NCBI RefSeq assembly: GCF_029945705.1
Contig: NZ_JAQSDC010000053.1
Span: 20,466 to 84,465 of the forward strand
DNA length: 64,000 nt
Origin: Methylotenera sp.
GTDB taxonomy: Bacteria > Pseudomonadota > Gammaproteobacteria > Burkholderiales > Methylophilaceae
Direction of reading: 5' to 3'
The translations under genes were made by a program, and so were the position numbers. Positions 11,420-20,401 of this stretch are shown here, one piece after another. The stretch's first letter is position 1. Each line of letters begins with the position of its first letter. The notes beneath the pieces were generated by a model, which saw nothing but the letters and a program-made list of their open reading frames with translations, had not been told where the DNA came from and searched no databases.

Positions 11420-12187
11420 ATGGTTCAGAAAACTCAAAAAATAGGCGTGATTACAGGTGGCAGTCGCGGACTTGGTAAGAACACAGCGCTAGCAATGGCA
11501 GCACAAGGCGTAGATGTGATTTTAACTTACCACAGTCAAAAAGATTCAGCTGAAGCCGTGGTAGCAGAAATCGATGCAATGGGACGTAAAGCCGTAGCAC
11601 TAAAATTAGACGTGACTAACGCCTCTCACTTTGCCGGCTTTGCAGAACAAGTTTCACAAGCCCTAACGGTTAATTGGCAGCAGAACAGCTTTGATTTTTT
11701 AGTGAATAATGCGGGTGGCGGCGCTTATGCCTCTTTTGCAGAAACGACCGAAGCAATGTTTGACCAGATGGTCAATCTGAATCTCAAATCGGTATTCTTT
11801 CTCACTCAAAAATTATTACCGCTCATCAATAATGGTGGTCGTATCGTGAATATTTCCAGCGGTCTGGCGCGCTTTGCTATACCAGGTTACATCGCCTATT
11901 CTGCAATGAAAGGCGGTGTAGAGGTACTCACTCGCTTTATGGCAAAAGAGTTGGGCGCACGCAACATCACCGTCAATACGGTAGCGCCAGGTGCAATTGA
12001 AACAGATTTTGGTGATGGCCTTGTGCGTGATAATAAAGACGTTAACGCTTACATCGCCTCACAGACCGCATTAGGCCGTGTGGGCGTTGCAGATGATATT
12101 GGCCCGATGATTGCATCATTGCTATCAGAAAATAATCGTTGGGTTAACGCGCAACGTATTGAAGTTTCTGGTGGGATGTTAATTTAG
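11420..12187 (+). CDS. Short-chain dehydrogenase/reductase (SDR)
   Basis: 255 residues from the ATG at 11420, preceded by GGAG at 11409-11412. A TTG far upstream (11318) is an unlikely start. Classical SDR layout: GGSRGLGKNTA for NAD(P) binding at the N-terminus, NNAGGG, a catalytic serine in VNISSGLARF, and the YSAMKGG (YxxxK) active site. The C-terminal SGGMLI is typical of FabG-like members. The closest general family is 3-oxoacyl-ACP reductase-like SDRs, but the substrate cannot be read from sequence. It is divergent from the LysR gene and probably controlled by it. Confidence 0.88.
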   Translation: MVQKTQKIGVITGGSRGLGKNTALAMAAQGVDVILTYHSQKDSAEAVVAEIDAMGRKAVALKLDVTNASHFAGFAEQVSQALTVNWQQNSFDFLVNNAGGGAYASFAETTEAMFDQMVNLNLKSVFFLTQKLLPLINNGGRIVNISSGLARFAIPGYIAYSAMKGGVEVLTRFMAKELGARNITVNTVAPGAIETDFGDGLVRDNKDVNAYIASQTALGRVGVADDIGPMIASLLSENNRWVNAQRIEVSGGMLI

Positions 12188-12298
12188 TCATGTAGATTTA
12201 ATCCAGCCTATTGAAATAAGTTGGGATTACTAAATACGCGTTAAGTGAGCTTTGTCGCAATCGATTTGACGAGTACTTTAAGTAAAACTTCAAAAACT

Positions 12299-12408
12299 CG
12301 TCATTCCCGCGCAGGCGGGAATCTAGGCAGCTTTCAATATCACTTCTTTTTTACAACAATTACTATCATTGACATTTGACTGGATTCCCGCCTACGCGGG
12401 AATGACGG
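12299..12408. repeat. Pair of inverted REP-like units between converging genes
   Basis: Two copies of a ~27-bp palindromic unit with core CATTCCCGCG...GCGGGAAT lie at 12299-12325 and, inverted, at 12381-12408. Each is itself a hairpin, and the two can pair with each other. They lie between the converging ends of the SDR gene and priA, a usual site for REP/BIME elements. They may also serve as a transcription end for both genes. Confidence 0.75.
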
Positions 12409-12468
12409 TAATTTAGGATTCACTCAACTCTTTAAATTCGTACAAAGCTCTTGTTAAAAACAAGAACT

Positions 12469-14667
12469 TCAAAACTCTAATGGATCAACATCAATCGCCC
12501 ATCTCGCTTTGTTGGCGATAGCTTGACCTCTCAACTGACTCGCCAAGTTTCTAAGTAGCTTTTGCAGAGCACTTCTATTACTCGTTTGCATCAATACGTG
12601 GCCGCGCTCCATGCCTTTCAAACGTTCCATTTGCGGACGGATTGGATCGTAAACGGTGACTTCTGTGCTTAAACCTCTTGCTAATTTGAAGGCATGGTTT
12701 AAAAATTGCTGTACTAGTTGAAAGTCGTTGGCTTCTGCACGCAATAGCGCCATAAACACATACGGCGGAAACTGCACTTGTTCACGCTCTTGCAGCATGG
12801 CGTTGGCGTAGCTCACGTAATCTTGGCTGCGCAGAGCGTTGAATAGTACGTGCTCTGGAAACTGCGTTTGAATAATGACTTGCCCAGCTTTATCTGCCCG
12901 ACCTGCGCGCCCAGCCACTTGCATCAGTTGCGCGAACAAGCGTTCACTCGCCCGAAAGTCCGGGCTATGTAATGCGCTATCAGTATCAATCACGCCAACT
13001 AAGGTCAAATTAGGAAAGTCATGCCCTTTAGCGAGCATTTGTGTGCCCACCAAAATATCAATTTCTTGATTATGTACTTGATCTAAAATCTCAACCAAAG
13101 CATTTTTTCGGCTGATGCTATCGCGGTCTACTCGAGCGATTCGCGCAGTAGGTAGCAATTGCGCCAAGGTTTGCTCTAACCTTTGTGTACCATGCCCCGT
13201 TGGGTGTAAGTCTGCATTGCCGCAACTTGGACATTGCAATGGGATTTTTTGTTCATGCCCGCAATGATGGCAACGTAGTTTTCGTTGTCCTAAATGTACC
13301 ACCAAGCGGCTACTGCAGCGTGTGCAGGGCGCAATCCAATGACAAGCGGAACACAACAACACAGGCGAATAACCGCGACGATTAATAAACAATAAACTTT
13401 GCTCTTTACGTGCCAACCTGAGTTTTAAAGCAGCAATCAATTGCGGCGTTAAACCCTGTTGCAAATTCACTTTAGTCGTATCGATACACTCAATATTAGG
13501 CAATTGCGCCGCCGTTACCGCGCGCTGATTTAAACTAAGTAAATTATATTTATTTGCAGTGGCATTATGCCAGCTCTCTAGCGCTGGTGTAGCTGAACCC
13601 AGTACCACGGGAATATTCAAACGTTTGGCACGTACCAAGGCAATATCACGCGCATGGTAGCGCATACTGTCTTGCTGTTTGTAGGAACCATCGTGCTCTT
13701 CATCAATAATAATGAGCTTTAAGTTTGGCAAAGGCGTGAAAATTGAAAGCCGTGTTCCGATGATGATTTTAGCCGTGCCAGATTGCGCCAATTGCCAATG
13801 ATGTAAGCGTTCACTCTCGCTTAAATTACTGTGCAAACTCACTAATGGGATATTGATGAAACGGCTTCTGAAGCGAGACTCTAGCTGCGGCGTTAAATTG
13901 ATTTCTGGTACTAACACTAGCACTTGAGCATCTTTAGCAGCTAAAAAATGCTGCATCAAACGAATATACACTTCAGTTTTGCCGCTACCCGTAATGCCAT
14001 GTAATAACCAAGCTTTAAATTCGTTTGAACCTTGCACAATTTGCTCAACTGCATGCGCCTGCTCATTATTCAAGTCTGGTTCAGAGGCTGATTGTTGTTC
14101 TAAAACACGCAGCACTGCCTGTACTTGCTGACTACTTGCCCATCCATCTACAACCAACTGTTTCGCAGCTTTGCGTGCGCCGCTGGAAATGGCATCTAAC
14201 TCAGACTCGGTCAGCAGTTCAGATGCTTGCAATGCCTCAAAAACGCGACGCGTGACCAATTGGCGTTTAGGGATTTGCTCTATCGTCTGCACGCGCCCTA
14301 ACTCGGTTAATTGATAAGCGAATTGCTTACGCGAAACGGCTGGCGCAATTTGCCGCAAACGTGAGGGTAGGGCAGCCAACAAAGCTTGTCCAAACGGATA
14401 CTGATAATAATCCGCGCTAAACTTAATCAAATTTAACGTTTCAGTATTAATTGGCAACTCGTCGGCAAACACCTGCGTCACTGGCTTGAGCTTTTCTATC
14501 GGAAATTCGCTAGTTTCAGCAAAGCCCATCACAATGCCAATTTGGCTTCTACGTCCAAATGGCACAAGTACGCGCTGACCAATTTGTGCAACATGACCAC
14601 CGCTCAAATAATCAAATAAGCGGTCTAAGGGCACATCTAAGGCAATTTTTAGGATGGATTTGGGCAA
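12469..14667 (-). CDS. priA: Primosomal protein N', replication restart helicase
   Basis: 732 residues, full length. A 3'-to-5' superfamily 2 helicase that binds abandoned forks and reloads the replicative helicase. It has an N-terminal DNA-binding domain (PLDRLFDYL, VPFGRR), Walker A GITGSGKTEVY near residue 225, and a DEEH box in IIDEEHDGSYKQQ. The zinc-binding region near residues 440-480 has four CxxC-type pairs (CSAC, CTRC, CHHC, CPSC). Helicase motifs V and VI are present (VGTQMLAKGHDFPNL, QVAGRAGRADK). It is divergently oriented from argS with an 84-base gap. Confidence 0.97.
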   Translation of the reverse strand: MPKSILKIALDVPLDRLFDYLSGGHVAQIGQRVLVPFGRRSQIGIVMGFAETSEFPIEKLKPVTQVFADELPINTETLNLIKFSADYYQYPFGQALLAALPSRLRQIAPAVSRKQFAYQLTELGRVQTIEQIPKRQLVTRRVFEALQASELLTESELDAISSGARKAAKQLVVDGWASSQQVQAVLRVLEQQSASEPDLNNEQAHAVEQIVQGSNEFKAWLLHGITGSGKTEVYIRLMQHFLAAKDAQVLVLVPEINLTPQLESRFRSRFINIPLVSLHSNLSESERLHHWQLAQSGTAKIIIGTRLSIFTPLPNLKLIIIDEEHDGSYKQQDSMRYHARDIALVRAKRLNIPVVLGSATPALESWHNATANKYNLLSLNQRAVTAAQLPNIECIDTTKVNLQQGLTPQLIAALKLRLARKEQSLLFINRRGYSPVLLCSACHWIAPCTRCSSRLVVHLGQRKLRCHHCGHEQKIPLQCPSCGNADLHPTGHGTQRLEQTLAQLLPTARIARVDRDSISRKNALVEILDQVHNQEIDILVGTQMLAKGHDFPNLTLVGVIDTDSALHSPDFRASERLFAQLMQVAGRAGRADKAGQVIIQTQFPEHVLFNALRSQDYVSYANAMLQEREQVQFPPYVFMALLRAEANDFQLVQQFLNHAFKLARGLSTEVTVYDPIRPQMERLKGMERGHVLMQTSNRSALQKLLRNLASQLRGQAIANKARWAIDVDPLEF

Positions 14668-14751
14668 AGTTATATTTAGAAAATCAACTGATTAAAGTAA
14701 AAATGGCGACAGTAGGTTAAAATAGCGGTTTTAGCATGTAATGCAACTATT

Positions 14752-16422
14752 GTGAAAACACATCTTACCCAATTACTGACTGCAGCCGCAAAAACTATTG
14801 CGCCTGAATTTGAAGCGACTATTTTACTTGAACGCCCAAAATCTGCCGAACATGGTGATTTTGCAACCAATTTAGCTTTGGTTTTAGCTAAACCGCTCAA
14901 ACAAAATCCACGCACCATTGCCGCGCAAATTCTCGAAGCATTGCCAGCCAGTGACTATATCGCGAAAACCGAAATCGCGGGCGCAGGATTTATTAACTTC
15001 TTTTTAAATGCACAATCGCAGCAAGCGGTTGTGAACGATATTTTAAAAAGCGGCGCGAACTTTGGTCGCAATAATGTTGGTCAAGATGAAAATGGTAAGC
15101 CTCAAAAAGTTCAAGTTGAATTTGTTTCAGCCAACCCAACAGGCCCATTGCATGTTGGTCATGGACGTGGTGCGGCAGTCGGCGATTGCCTGGCGCGCCT
15201 GTTAGATGCGAATGGCTGGGATGTCACACGTGAGTTTTATTACAACGATGCTGGCGCGCAGATCGATAATCTGACGATTTCAGTATTAGCGCGCTGTAAA
15301 GGCACTTCAACGGACGATGCCAGCTTTCCTGAGAACGGTTACCGTGGCGACTATATTATGGACATCGCCAACGCTTTCTTGAATAAAGAAACCGTGACTG
15401 CCGATGATATGCAAGTTACCGCCAATGGTGATACTAGCGACGAGGACGCCGTGCGCACCTTTGCTGTAGCGTATTTGCGCCATGAGCAAGATTTAGATTT
15501 AAAAGCCTTTCAAATTAAGTTTGACGTATTTTCATTAGAAAGTGCGCTCTACTCAGAAGGCAAAGTTGAAGAAACCGTGCAAGCGCTGATTAAAAGCGGT
15601 CACACCTATGAGTTAGACAATGCTTTATGGCTAAAAACCACAGATTTTGGCGATGATAAAGACCGTGTGATGCGCAAATCTGAAGGCGGCTACACTTACT
15701 TTGTACCAGATGTGGCTTACCATGCAGAGAAATGGAACCGCGGCTTTGTACGGGTGATTAACGAGCAGGGCGCTGACCACCACAGCACTATTACGCGCGT
15801 TCGTGCTGGCTTACAGGCTTTAGATGCTGGTATTCCAAGCGGTTGGCCAGATTATGTATTGCACCAAATGGTCACAGTGATGCGCGGTGGCGAAGAAGTC
15901 AAACTATCAAAACGCGCGGGTAGCTACGTAACGCTGCGTGATTTAATTGAAGAAGTCGGCTGTGACGCAACGCGTTACTTCTTGGCGGCGCGGCGTTCAG
16001 ACTCACAATTGGTGTTTGATATTGATTTAGCAAGAGCACAAACCAATGACAACCCAGTGTTTTATATTCAATATGCGCATGCCCGTATTTGCAGCGTATT
16101 AGCCCAATGGGGCGGGGTGGCAACGCAGCTAAATGGTGTAGATTTAAGCCCGCTCAACAATCCGCATGAAACCGCGCTGTTGCAACACTTAAGCTCTTAC
16201 CCTGAAACAGTTGCAAATGCCGCGACTGAGCTAGCACCACACGTAATCGCTAATTACTTAAAAGATTTAGCGAGTGATTTGCATAGTTATTACAATGAAT
16301 ATAAGTTTTTAATTGAAGATGAAACCGTTAAACTAGCACGCTTAAGTTTGATTAGCGCTACGCAACAAGTCTTAAAAAATGGCTTAGATTTACTTGGCGT
16401 AAGTGCGCCCGAAAAAATGTAG
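14752..16422 (+). CDS. argS: Arginyl-tRNA synthetase
   Basis: 556 residues. Charges tRNA-Arg. A class I synthetase: the HIGH motif appears as [10 protein letters not shown] near residue 135, the KMSK-like loop as [15 protein letters not shown] near residue 385, and the C-terminal DALR anticodon-binding domain contains [11 protein letters not shown]. The start is a GTG at 14752 (KTHLTQLL...); nearby upstream ATGs are out of frame. The SPOR-domain gene follows after 26 bases and is probably co-transcribed. Confidence 0.96.
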   Translation: MKTHLTQLLTAAAKTIAPEFEATILLERPKSAEHGDFATNLALVLAKPLKQNPRTIAAQILEALPASDYIAKTEIAGAGFINFFLNAQSQQAVVNDILKSGANFGRNNVGQDENGKPQKVQVEFVSANPTGPLHVGHGRGAAVGDCLARLLDANGWDVTREFYYNDAGAQIDNLTISVLARCKGTSTDDASFPENGYRGDYIMDIANAFLNKETVTADDMQVTANGDTSDEDAVRTFAVAYLRHEQDLDLKAFQIKFDVFSLESALYSEGKVEETVQALIKSGHTYELDNALWLKTTDFGDDKDRVMRKSEGGYTYFVPDVAYHAEKWNRGFVRVINEQGADHHSTITRVRAGLQALDAGIPSGWPDYVLHQMVTVMRGGEEVKLSKRAGSYVTLRDLIEEVGCDATRYFLAARRSDSQLVFDIDLARAQTNDNPVFYIQYAHARICSVLAQWGGVATQLNGVDLSPLNNPHETALLQHLSSYPETVANAATELAPHVIANYLKDLASDLHSYYNEYKFLIEDETVKLARLSLISATQQVLKNGLDLLGVSAPEKM

Positions 16423-16448
16423 TACCAATGTTAGGACTTTAGAAAATT

Positions 16449-17087
16449 ATGAGTAGAGATTACAAACCAAGCCCTGAAAGAACCAAAAGCAGCAACAAAG
16501 GCAGTCCATTTTTAACAGGTCTATTGGTCGGCATTTTATTAGGCGTTGCGGCATCACTGAGCGTGGTGATGTTTATTAAAGGCGGCGATAGCCCATTTGG
16601 CGTGCAAACCGACAAAGAACCTAAAACGCCACTGGCAGATAAAATTGTTGCGGACACTAAAGCTGAAGCTGCAAAAGCCGCAGCTGAGAAAGACAAACAA
16701 GCGGCTGCAGACAATAGCGCTGAAAACGTAGATGACAAAACACGTTTTGACTTTTACACGATTTTGCCGGGTAGTGAGAGTAAAGTAAGCAAAGAAGAAG
16801 AAGATAAAATCAAAGCAAACGACCAGCAACCAGTCGTGCAAAAAAGTTACTTTTTACAAGTAGGTGCTTTTCAAACAGATGAAGAAGCTGATAACTTGAA
16901 AGCTAAACTAGCATTGCAAGGTTTTGAGGCTGTAGTACAAACAGCGACAATTCCTGACAAAGGCATTTGGCACAGAGTGCGCGTTGGACCGTTAAGTGAC
17001 TTAGACCAAATCAACAAAACTAAAAAAGACTTAATTAGCAATGGCTTTAACGCTGACTTAATTAAAGTCAATAATGAAAACCAGTAA
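16449..17087 (+). CDS. SPOR-domain cell-envelope protein (FtsN-like)
   Basis: 212 residues. A short cytoplasmic N-terminus is followed by one membrane helix at about residues 22-43 (FLTGLLVGILLGVAASLSVVMFI), a charged Ala/Lys/Asp-rich linker, and a C-terminal SPOR domain at about 135-210 (SYFLQVGAFQTDEEADNLKAKL ... WHRVRVGPLSD). SPOR domains bind denuded septal peptidoglycan, so this is probably a division-site protein of the FtsN/DedD type anchored in the inner membrane. Placement directly after argS is a common arrangement in betaproteobacteria. Which SPOR protein it is cannot be settled from sequence alone. Confidence 0.85.
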   Translation: MSRDYKPSPERTKSSNKGSPFLTGLLVGILLGVAASLSVVMFIKGGDSPFGVQTDKEPKTPLADKIVADTKAEAAKAAAEKDKQAAADNSAENVDDKTRFDFYTILPGSESKVSKEEEDKIKANDQQPVVQKSYFLQVGAFQTDEEADNLKAKLALQGFEAVVQTATIPDKGIWHRVRVGPLSDLDQINKTKKDLISNGFNADLIKVNNENQ

Positions 17088-17270
17088 GGTAGACAAATCA
17101 CTATAGAGAGTAACTACAATTTTTGTAGATTGAATTGTCAGCCAAATTAAAAGTCACACGTTCGTATGTAAGTAATGATTAGTGAATATCAATCATTAAT
17201 GTAGATAGTTAAATTTTAGACCCCGTTTTTTAAAGACGTTAATTAAACAAAGTTAAAAGGAAAGTTAAAG

Positions 17271-17915
17271 ATGAAAAAATTGTTGGCCGCATTAATGCTG
17301 TTAGCCTCATTCAATGTGTTGGCAGCAGACCCACAATTGGGTCAAGAGTTTGATAAAACAGCAGAAGTCATCAATACAGACAACCCAGCTAAAATTGAGG
17401 TGACTGAGATATTTTGGTATGGCTGTATTCATTGCTATCACATGGATCCTATCCTCAACGCATGGGTAAAAAAATTACCAGCAGATGTAGCATTCAAACG
17501 CGTACCAGGCTTGCCTAATCCATCTTGGGCGCCTATGGCAAAAGCTTTCTATGCTATGGAAGACTTAAAATTATCAGACAAATTACATACCGCTTTGTTT
17601 GATGCTGTGCATAAAGAAAAAGTGCTAGATCCGACCAATGAAGTGGCTATTATTGATTGGATGACTAAAAAAAGCGGCTTAGATAAAGCTAAAGTAGAAG
17701 CAGCATTTAAATCATTCTCTATGAATAATAAATTGAACCAAGCGGCAAACTTCTTCCGTGCTTCTGGCGCAACTGGCGTGCCTAGTTTTATTATCAATGG
17801 TCAATTCATTACTTCTAGCACAATGGCTGGTGGTAACGAGCAAGCACTTAAAACGGTTGATTATATTGTAGGAAACGTTCGCGCAAGCAAAGGTAAAGCT
17901 CCAGCAAAAAAGTAG
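17271..17915 (+). CDS. dsbA: Thiol:disulfide interchange protein DsbA
   Basis: 214 residues with a signal peptide at 1-19 (MKKLLAALMLLASFNVLAA). The periplasmic thioredoxin-fold oxidase introduces disulfides into secreted proteins. The active site is C52-I-H-C55 (FWYGCIHCYHMDP) instead of the classic CPHC. The cis-proline loop is GVPSFIINGQF near residue 165. A ribosome site AAGGAAAG precedes the ATG. The preceding gap of 183 bases leaves room for its own promoter, and a terminator follows at about 18000. Confidence 0.93.
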   Translation: MKKLLAALMLLASFNVLAADPQLGQEFDKTAEVINTDNPAKIEVTEIFWYGCIHCYHMDPILNAWVKKLPADVAFKRVPGLPNPSWAPMAKAFYAMEDLKLSDKLHTALFDAVHKEKVLDPTNEVAIIDWMTKKSGLDKAKVEAAFKSFSMNNKLNQAANFFRASGATGVPSFIINGQFITSSTMAGGNEQALKTVDYIVGNVRASKGKAPAKK

Positions 17916-17997
17916 TTGAAGAATCAAACTGGTTAACGTCTCTGTTCCATAGAGTGTTTAATCGGTGATTTTTACAAGACTTTAGCGCCAACCAATT

Positions 17998-18033
17998 AAC
18001 CCGTTTCTGCCTCTTGGTATAAACGGGTTTTTT
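17998..18033 (+). terminator. Intrinsic terminator after dsbA
   Basis: The stem AACCCGTTT / AAACGGGTT closes a 14-base loop and is followed by TTTTT. It lies 83 bases after the dsbA stop. Confidence 0.75.
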
Positions 18034-18107
18034 ACGTCTATAATATTTATAGTCATTCGCCCACCTTTGCACAAAGGTTAAATTGATTTCATCAGCAAGG
18101 CACACAC

Positions 18108-18899
18108 ATGAAAGTTTTTATTACTGGCGCTTCTAGCGGCATAGGCGAGGCGCTTGCTACAGAATATGCTAAACGCTATGAAAATACAGACAGCACAATA
18201 GGACTAGTTGCCAGGCGTAGTGAGCACTTACAAAAGTTACAATTTAAGCTACAAGAATCCTACAAAGTTAAATGTGCCATTTACCCGCTTGATGTGCGCA
18301 ATCATCAAGCGCTTGCCTCAGCCGCCACAGATTTTATGCAGCAACATGGCACACCAGACATAGTGATTGCCTGCGCTGGCGTGAGCCGTGGAACGCTCAC
18401 CGAACATGTTGAAGACATCGCCGCCTTTCAAGCGATTATGGATATTAACGTCATGGGTTTGGTGCATACCTTTCAACCTTTTATTGAGTCTATGCGCAAG
18501 GCTGGGCAAGGTCAATTAGTCGGCGTTGCCAGTGTTGCTGGAATTCGTGGCTTGCCAGGCGCAGGTGCTTATAGCGCAAGTAAAGCGGCCGCCATCAGTT
18601 ATTTAGAAAGCTTGCGCGTAGAAATGGCGCCAGACAATATTGCCGTCACCACTATTGCGCCAGGTTATATTCGCACGCCAATGACAAACGTGAATCAATA
18701 CAAAATGCCATTTTTAATGGATGCTGATGTATTCGCAGATAAGTTTGCCAATGCTGTTGAAAACAAACGCCGCTTCTGTGTGATTCCATGGCAAATGGGT
18801 TGGGTAGCTAGATTAATGCGCTTAATACCGCCATTTATCTGGGATTTTGCTGTGAAGAAAGCGCCTCATAAGAAACGCCTAGACTGGGATTGGCTATAA
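18108..18899 (+). CDS. Short-chain dehydrogenase/reductase (SDR)
   Basis: 263 residues. An SDR with TGASSGIGEALA (cofactor binding), ACAGVS, a catalytic serine in VGVASVAGIRG, and YSASKAA (YxxxK). It resembles the YbbO/DltE-like SDRs of unknown substrate. The C-terminus PPFIWDFAVKKAPHKKRLDW is basic and ends in a short WDWL tail. The last 23 codons (18831-18899) recur in diverged form at 22742-22810, behind the pqi operon. Confidence 0.86.
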   Translation: MKVFITGASSGIGEALATEYAKRYENTDSTIGLVARRSEHLQKLQFKLQESYKVKCAIYPLDVRNHQALASAATDFMQQHGTPDIVIACAGVSRGTLTEHVEDIAAFQAIMDINVMGLVHTFQPFIESMRKAGQGQLVGVASVAGIRGLPGAGAYSASKAAAISYLESLRVEMAPDNIAVTTIAPGYIRTPMTNVNQYKMPFLMDADVFADKFANAVENKRRFCVIPWQMGWVARLMRLIPPFIWDFAVKKAPHKKRLDWDWL

Positions 18900-19028
18900 A
18901 TAATCCCACAATAATGAATAGAATTTAACCAACTGTATTACTCTGCTTTAGCTTAGTTAATCCCTGTATCACCTTTTCTAAGTTATAGTTTAATTACAGA
19001 CATCACTAAACATCGCTAAGCATAAACT

Positions 19029-19646
19029 ATGCATGAAATCCAAGATATGATTGCCTGTGAGCAGTGTGACGCCGTATTTCACAAACTGTCGCTGGCTAAT
19101 GGCGAAATTGCGCGTTGCACGCGTTGTGGCGCTGAAATTGACCGTAATGCGCAAGAACGGCGTAATCACTTGCTGCCGTTGACCATCGCCAGCCTGATCA
19201 TTTTTGTCATTGCTAATACCTTCCCAATTGTCCAAATAGAGTTGCAGGGCTTAGTCAGCAAAACGACATTAATGGGTGCCGTATTGTCCCTAAGCACCGA
19301 GGGAGCCTCGCTGGTAGCGCTGCTGGTATTAGCAACCACTATATTATTCCCATTCATGCAGATGCTGATCTTGTTTTACTTACTCATTCCATCAACCAGT
19401 TCAAATGGCCGTCCTGGATTTAGCTTATTGATACGTGTGATGCAAGTGCTCCGCCCTTGGGGCATGATAGAGGTATTCATGCTGGGCGTGCTGGTCGCGC
19501 TCATCAAACTATCAAACATGGCGACGATTATCCCTGGTATTGCTCTGTGGGCATTTTGCATGCTGACTGTCATGCTCACCGTCGTGGTATCGTTTAACCC
19601 ACGCTACCTATGGCAGATAGAAATCTCTGAACAGAAGGCACGATGA
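19029..19646 (+). CDS. pqiA: Paraquat-inducible protein A, first copy
   Basis: 205 residues. An inner-membrane PqiA-family protein. It has an N-terminal zinc-ribbon-like CEQC...CTRC (residues about 11-34) and four membrane helices (LTIASLIIFVIANTFPIV; a valine-rich VALLVLATTILFP; the VFMLGVLVALIKLS region; IALWAFCMLTVMLTVVV). In E. coli one PqiA carries two such halves. Here the halves are separate genes, with the stop of this one overlapping the ATG of the next (ATGA). It is the first gene of pqiA-pqiA-pqiB-pqiC, a Mce-type system that moves lipids between the inner and outer membranes. Confidence 0.9.
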   Translation: MHEIQDMIACEQCDAVFHKLSLANGEIARCTRCGAEIDRNAQERRNHLLPLTIASLIIFVIANTFPIVQIELQGLVSKTTLMGAVLSLSTEGASLVALLVLATTILFPFMQMLILFYLLIPSTSSNGRPGFSLLIRVMQVLRPWGMIEVFMLGVLVALIKLSNMATIIPGIALWAFCMLTVMLTVVVSFNPRYLWQIEISEQKAR

Positions 19647-20380
19647 CAAATAAGGTGCGGGTTAACATTGCAATGCAAGCTAATGCTGAATCAAACGCTG
19701 AGTTTATAAGCACTAAATTCAAAACTGTCAGCAGTTTGGCCATGCTGGCCTGTCACCAATGCGGCAAACTCTGGAAAGATGCACAGGAAGGTGAATGTTG
19801 CCAACACTGCAACGCCACATTACACAGGCGTAAGCCAGATAGTCTTAACCGTACTTGGGCACTCCTCATTACCGCATGTATTATGTATATTCCAGCCAAT
19901 ATATTGCCTGTGATGATCACCAGCACCTTCTTTGACACGCATCAGGATACCATTTTGAGTGGCATCATTTTCTTCTGGGTATCTGGAGATTGGGAGCTAG
20001 CAGCCATCGTTTTCATCGCCAGCTTTCTTGTACCCTTACTTAAATTAGCCTCACTATTGATATTAGTAATTAGCTCACAGCGGCAAAGTGTGTGGCGGCA
20101 ACTCGAGCGTGCTAAGTTATATCGTCTATTAGAAATCATCGGCCGCTGGTCAATGCTGGATGTGTTTGTCGTTTCTCTTTTAGTGGGTTTAGTGCAGATT
20201 CAGGGATTTGCCCAAATCACTGCTGGCGTCGGTATAGTCGCTTTTGGCGCAGTCGTGGTATTAACCATGTTAGCCTCTCTTAGCTTTGATCCGCGATTAA
20301 TATGGGACACTTCAAACTCCCTAACTTCAAGTCCGTCAGCTATAGTTACTGATGCCTCATACAAAAGTAATGCCAATTAA
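19643..20380 (+). CDS. pqiA: Paraquat-inducible protein A, second copy
   Basis: 245 residues. Second PqiA-family half. CHQC...CQHC (residues about 32-52) is a CxxC pair, followed by four membrane helices, the first LLITACIMYIPANILPVMI. It overlaps the first pqiA gene by four bases and lies 21 bases ahead of pqiB, so the four genes are almost certainly one operon. The Ser/Thr-rich C-terminal tail is not conserved in any way I recognise. Confidence 0.9.
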   Translation: MTNKVRVNIAMQANAESNAEFISTKFKTVSSLAMLACHQCGKLWKDAQEGECCQHCNATLHRRKPDSLNRTWALLITACIMYIPANILPVMITSTFFDTHQDTILSGIIFFWVSGDWELAAIVFIASFLVPLLKLASLLILVISSQRQSVWRQLERAKLYRLLEIIGRWSMLDVFVVSLLVGLVQIQGFAQITAGVGIVAFGAVVVLTMLASLSFDPRLIWDTSNSLTSSPSAIVTDASYKSNAN

Positions 20381-20401
20381 AGACATGATGAAAGAAATGT
20401 G

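Noticed and set aside
12188..12468. A small RNA gene between the SDR gene and priA
   Set aside because: The structure is explained by paired REP-like units; no promoter was visible.
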